Shown: positions 41,778-41,836 of the stretch, piece by piece
Numbering within the stretch: position 1 is the first letter of the stretch
Layout of the letters: the number at the start of each line of letters is the position of its first letter
Assembly (NCBI GenBank): GCA_028718985.1
Contig: JAQUKQ010000013.1
Coordinates: 1-41,836 of the forward strand
Source: Desulfobulbaceae bacterium
GTDB lineage: Bacteria; Desulfobacterota; Desulfobulbia; Desulfobulbales; VMSU01
Direction of reading: 5' to 3'
Length of the DNA: 41,836 bases
Made by a program: the position numbers and the translations under genes
Notes under the pieces: generated by a model
What the model saw: only the letters and a program-made list of their open reading frames with translations
What the model was told of the DNA's origin: nothing
The model's database searches: none

Positions 41778-41836
41778 ACGTTTTGCCTCGAGAAACTTGG
41801 GATGATGACGAGAAACCAACTGCGAACTCAACAAGC

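Noticed and set aside
1-41836. CRISPR arrays, insertion sequences, prophage genes, tRNA or rRNA genes
   Set aside because: I looked for regularly spaced repeats, transposase motifs, phage structural genes, tRNA-like CCA/TTC arm patterns and rRNA stretches and saw none. A covariance-model scan would be needed to exclude a small RNA.

Overview
The window (41.8 kb, roughly half G+C, mostly tightly packed genes) looks like chromosome from a motile, anaerobic, Gram-negative deltaproteobacterium. My best guess is a sulfate reducer or sulfur disproportionator of the Desulfobulbales type. The basis is a sigma-54-style flagellar gene cluster with two NtrC-family activators, a CooC-type nickel-insertion ATPase, cobalamin genes with a possible remnant of anaerobic lower-ligand synthesis, and an FtsEX-EnvC-CtpA cell-separation module. 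The taxon is inferred from gene content only; no rRNA or tRNA gene was seen.

Layout. 1-820: 3' part of a SAM methyltransferase, then an internal scrap of a radical SAM gene lacking its iron-sulfur motif. 783-2587 (minus): cobU, a possible 46-codon ORF and a membrane-anchored lytic transglycosylase. 2976-4641 (plus): a soluble histidine kinase and rsmI, closed by a perfect 22-bp hairpin. 4841-9444 (plus): rlmE, yebC-ruvC-ruvA-ruvB and panB. ruvC has no ATG, GTG or TTG that keeps its catalytic core and appears to start at a CTG overlapping the yebC stop. 9528-14192 (minus): ftsE-ftsX-envC-ctpA. 14643-19259 (plus): a receiver-less sigma-54 activator, a secreted TPR protein and an NtrC-type response regulator. 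19607-26646 (plus): flgB-flgC-fliE-fliF-fliG-fliH-fliI-fliJ-motE behind a good sigma-54 promoter. 26641-30884 (minus): ileS-lspA-fabD. 31180-31935 (plus): cooC. 32447-37404 (plus): fliK-flgD-flgE behind a near-perfect sigma-54 promoter and closed by a strong terminator. 37504-41777 (minus): a MacAB-like exporter made of a fusion protein, an ATPase and two different permeases.

How it fits together. The two sigma-54 activators lie directly upstream of flagellar basal-body genes, and two independent -24/-12 promoters precede flgB and fliK, so this segment probably carries both a flagellar regulatory circuit and its targets. Products cover rod (FlgB, FlgC, FliE), MS ring and switch (FliF, FliG), export ATPase (FliH, FliI, FliJ), stator support (MotE), and hook assembly (FliK, FlgD, FlgE). 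FlgE is unusually long and carries an apparent duplicated domain. The ftsEX-envC-ctpA operon should control peptidoglycan splitting at division.

I found no prophage, insertion sequence, CRISPR array, tRNA or rRNA. The observations most worth a second look are the CTG start of ruvC, the decayed methyltransferase/radical SAM locus beside cobU, the duplicated hook-protein domain, the secreted TPR protein between two sigma-54 activators, the orphan cooC and the six-base palindrome that ends both motE and fabD.
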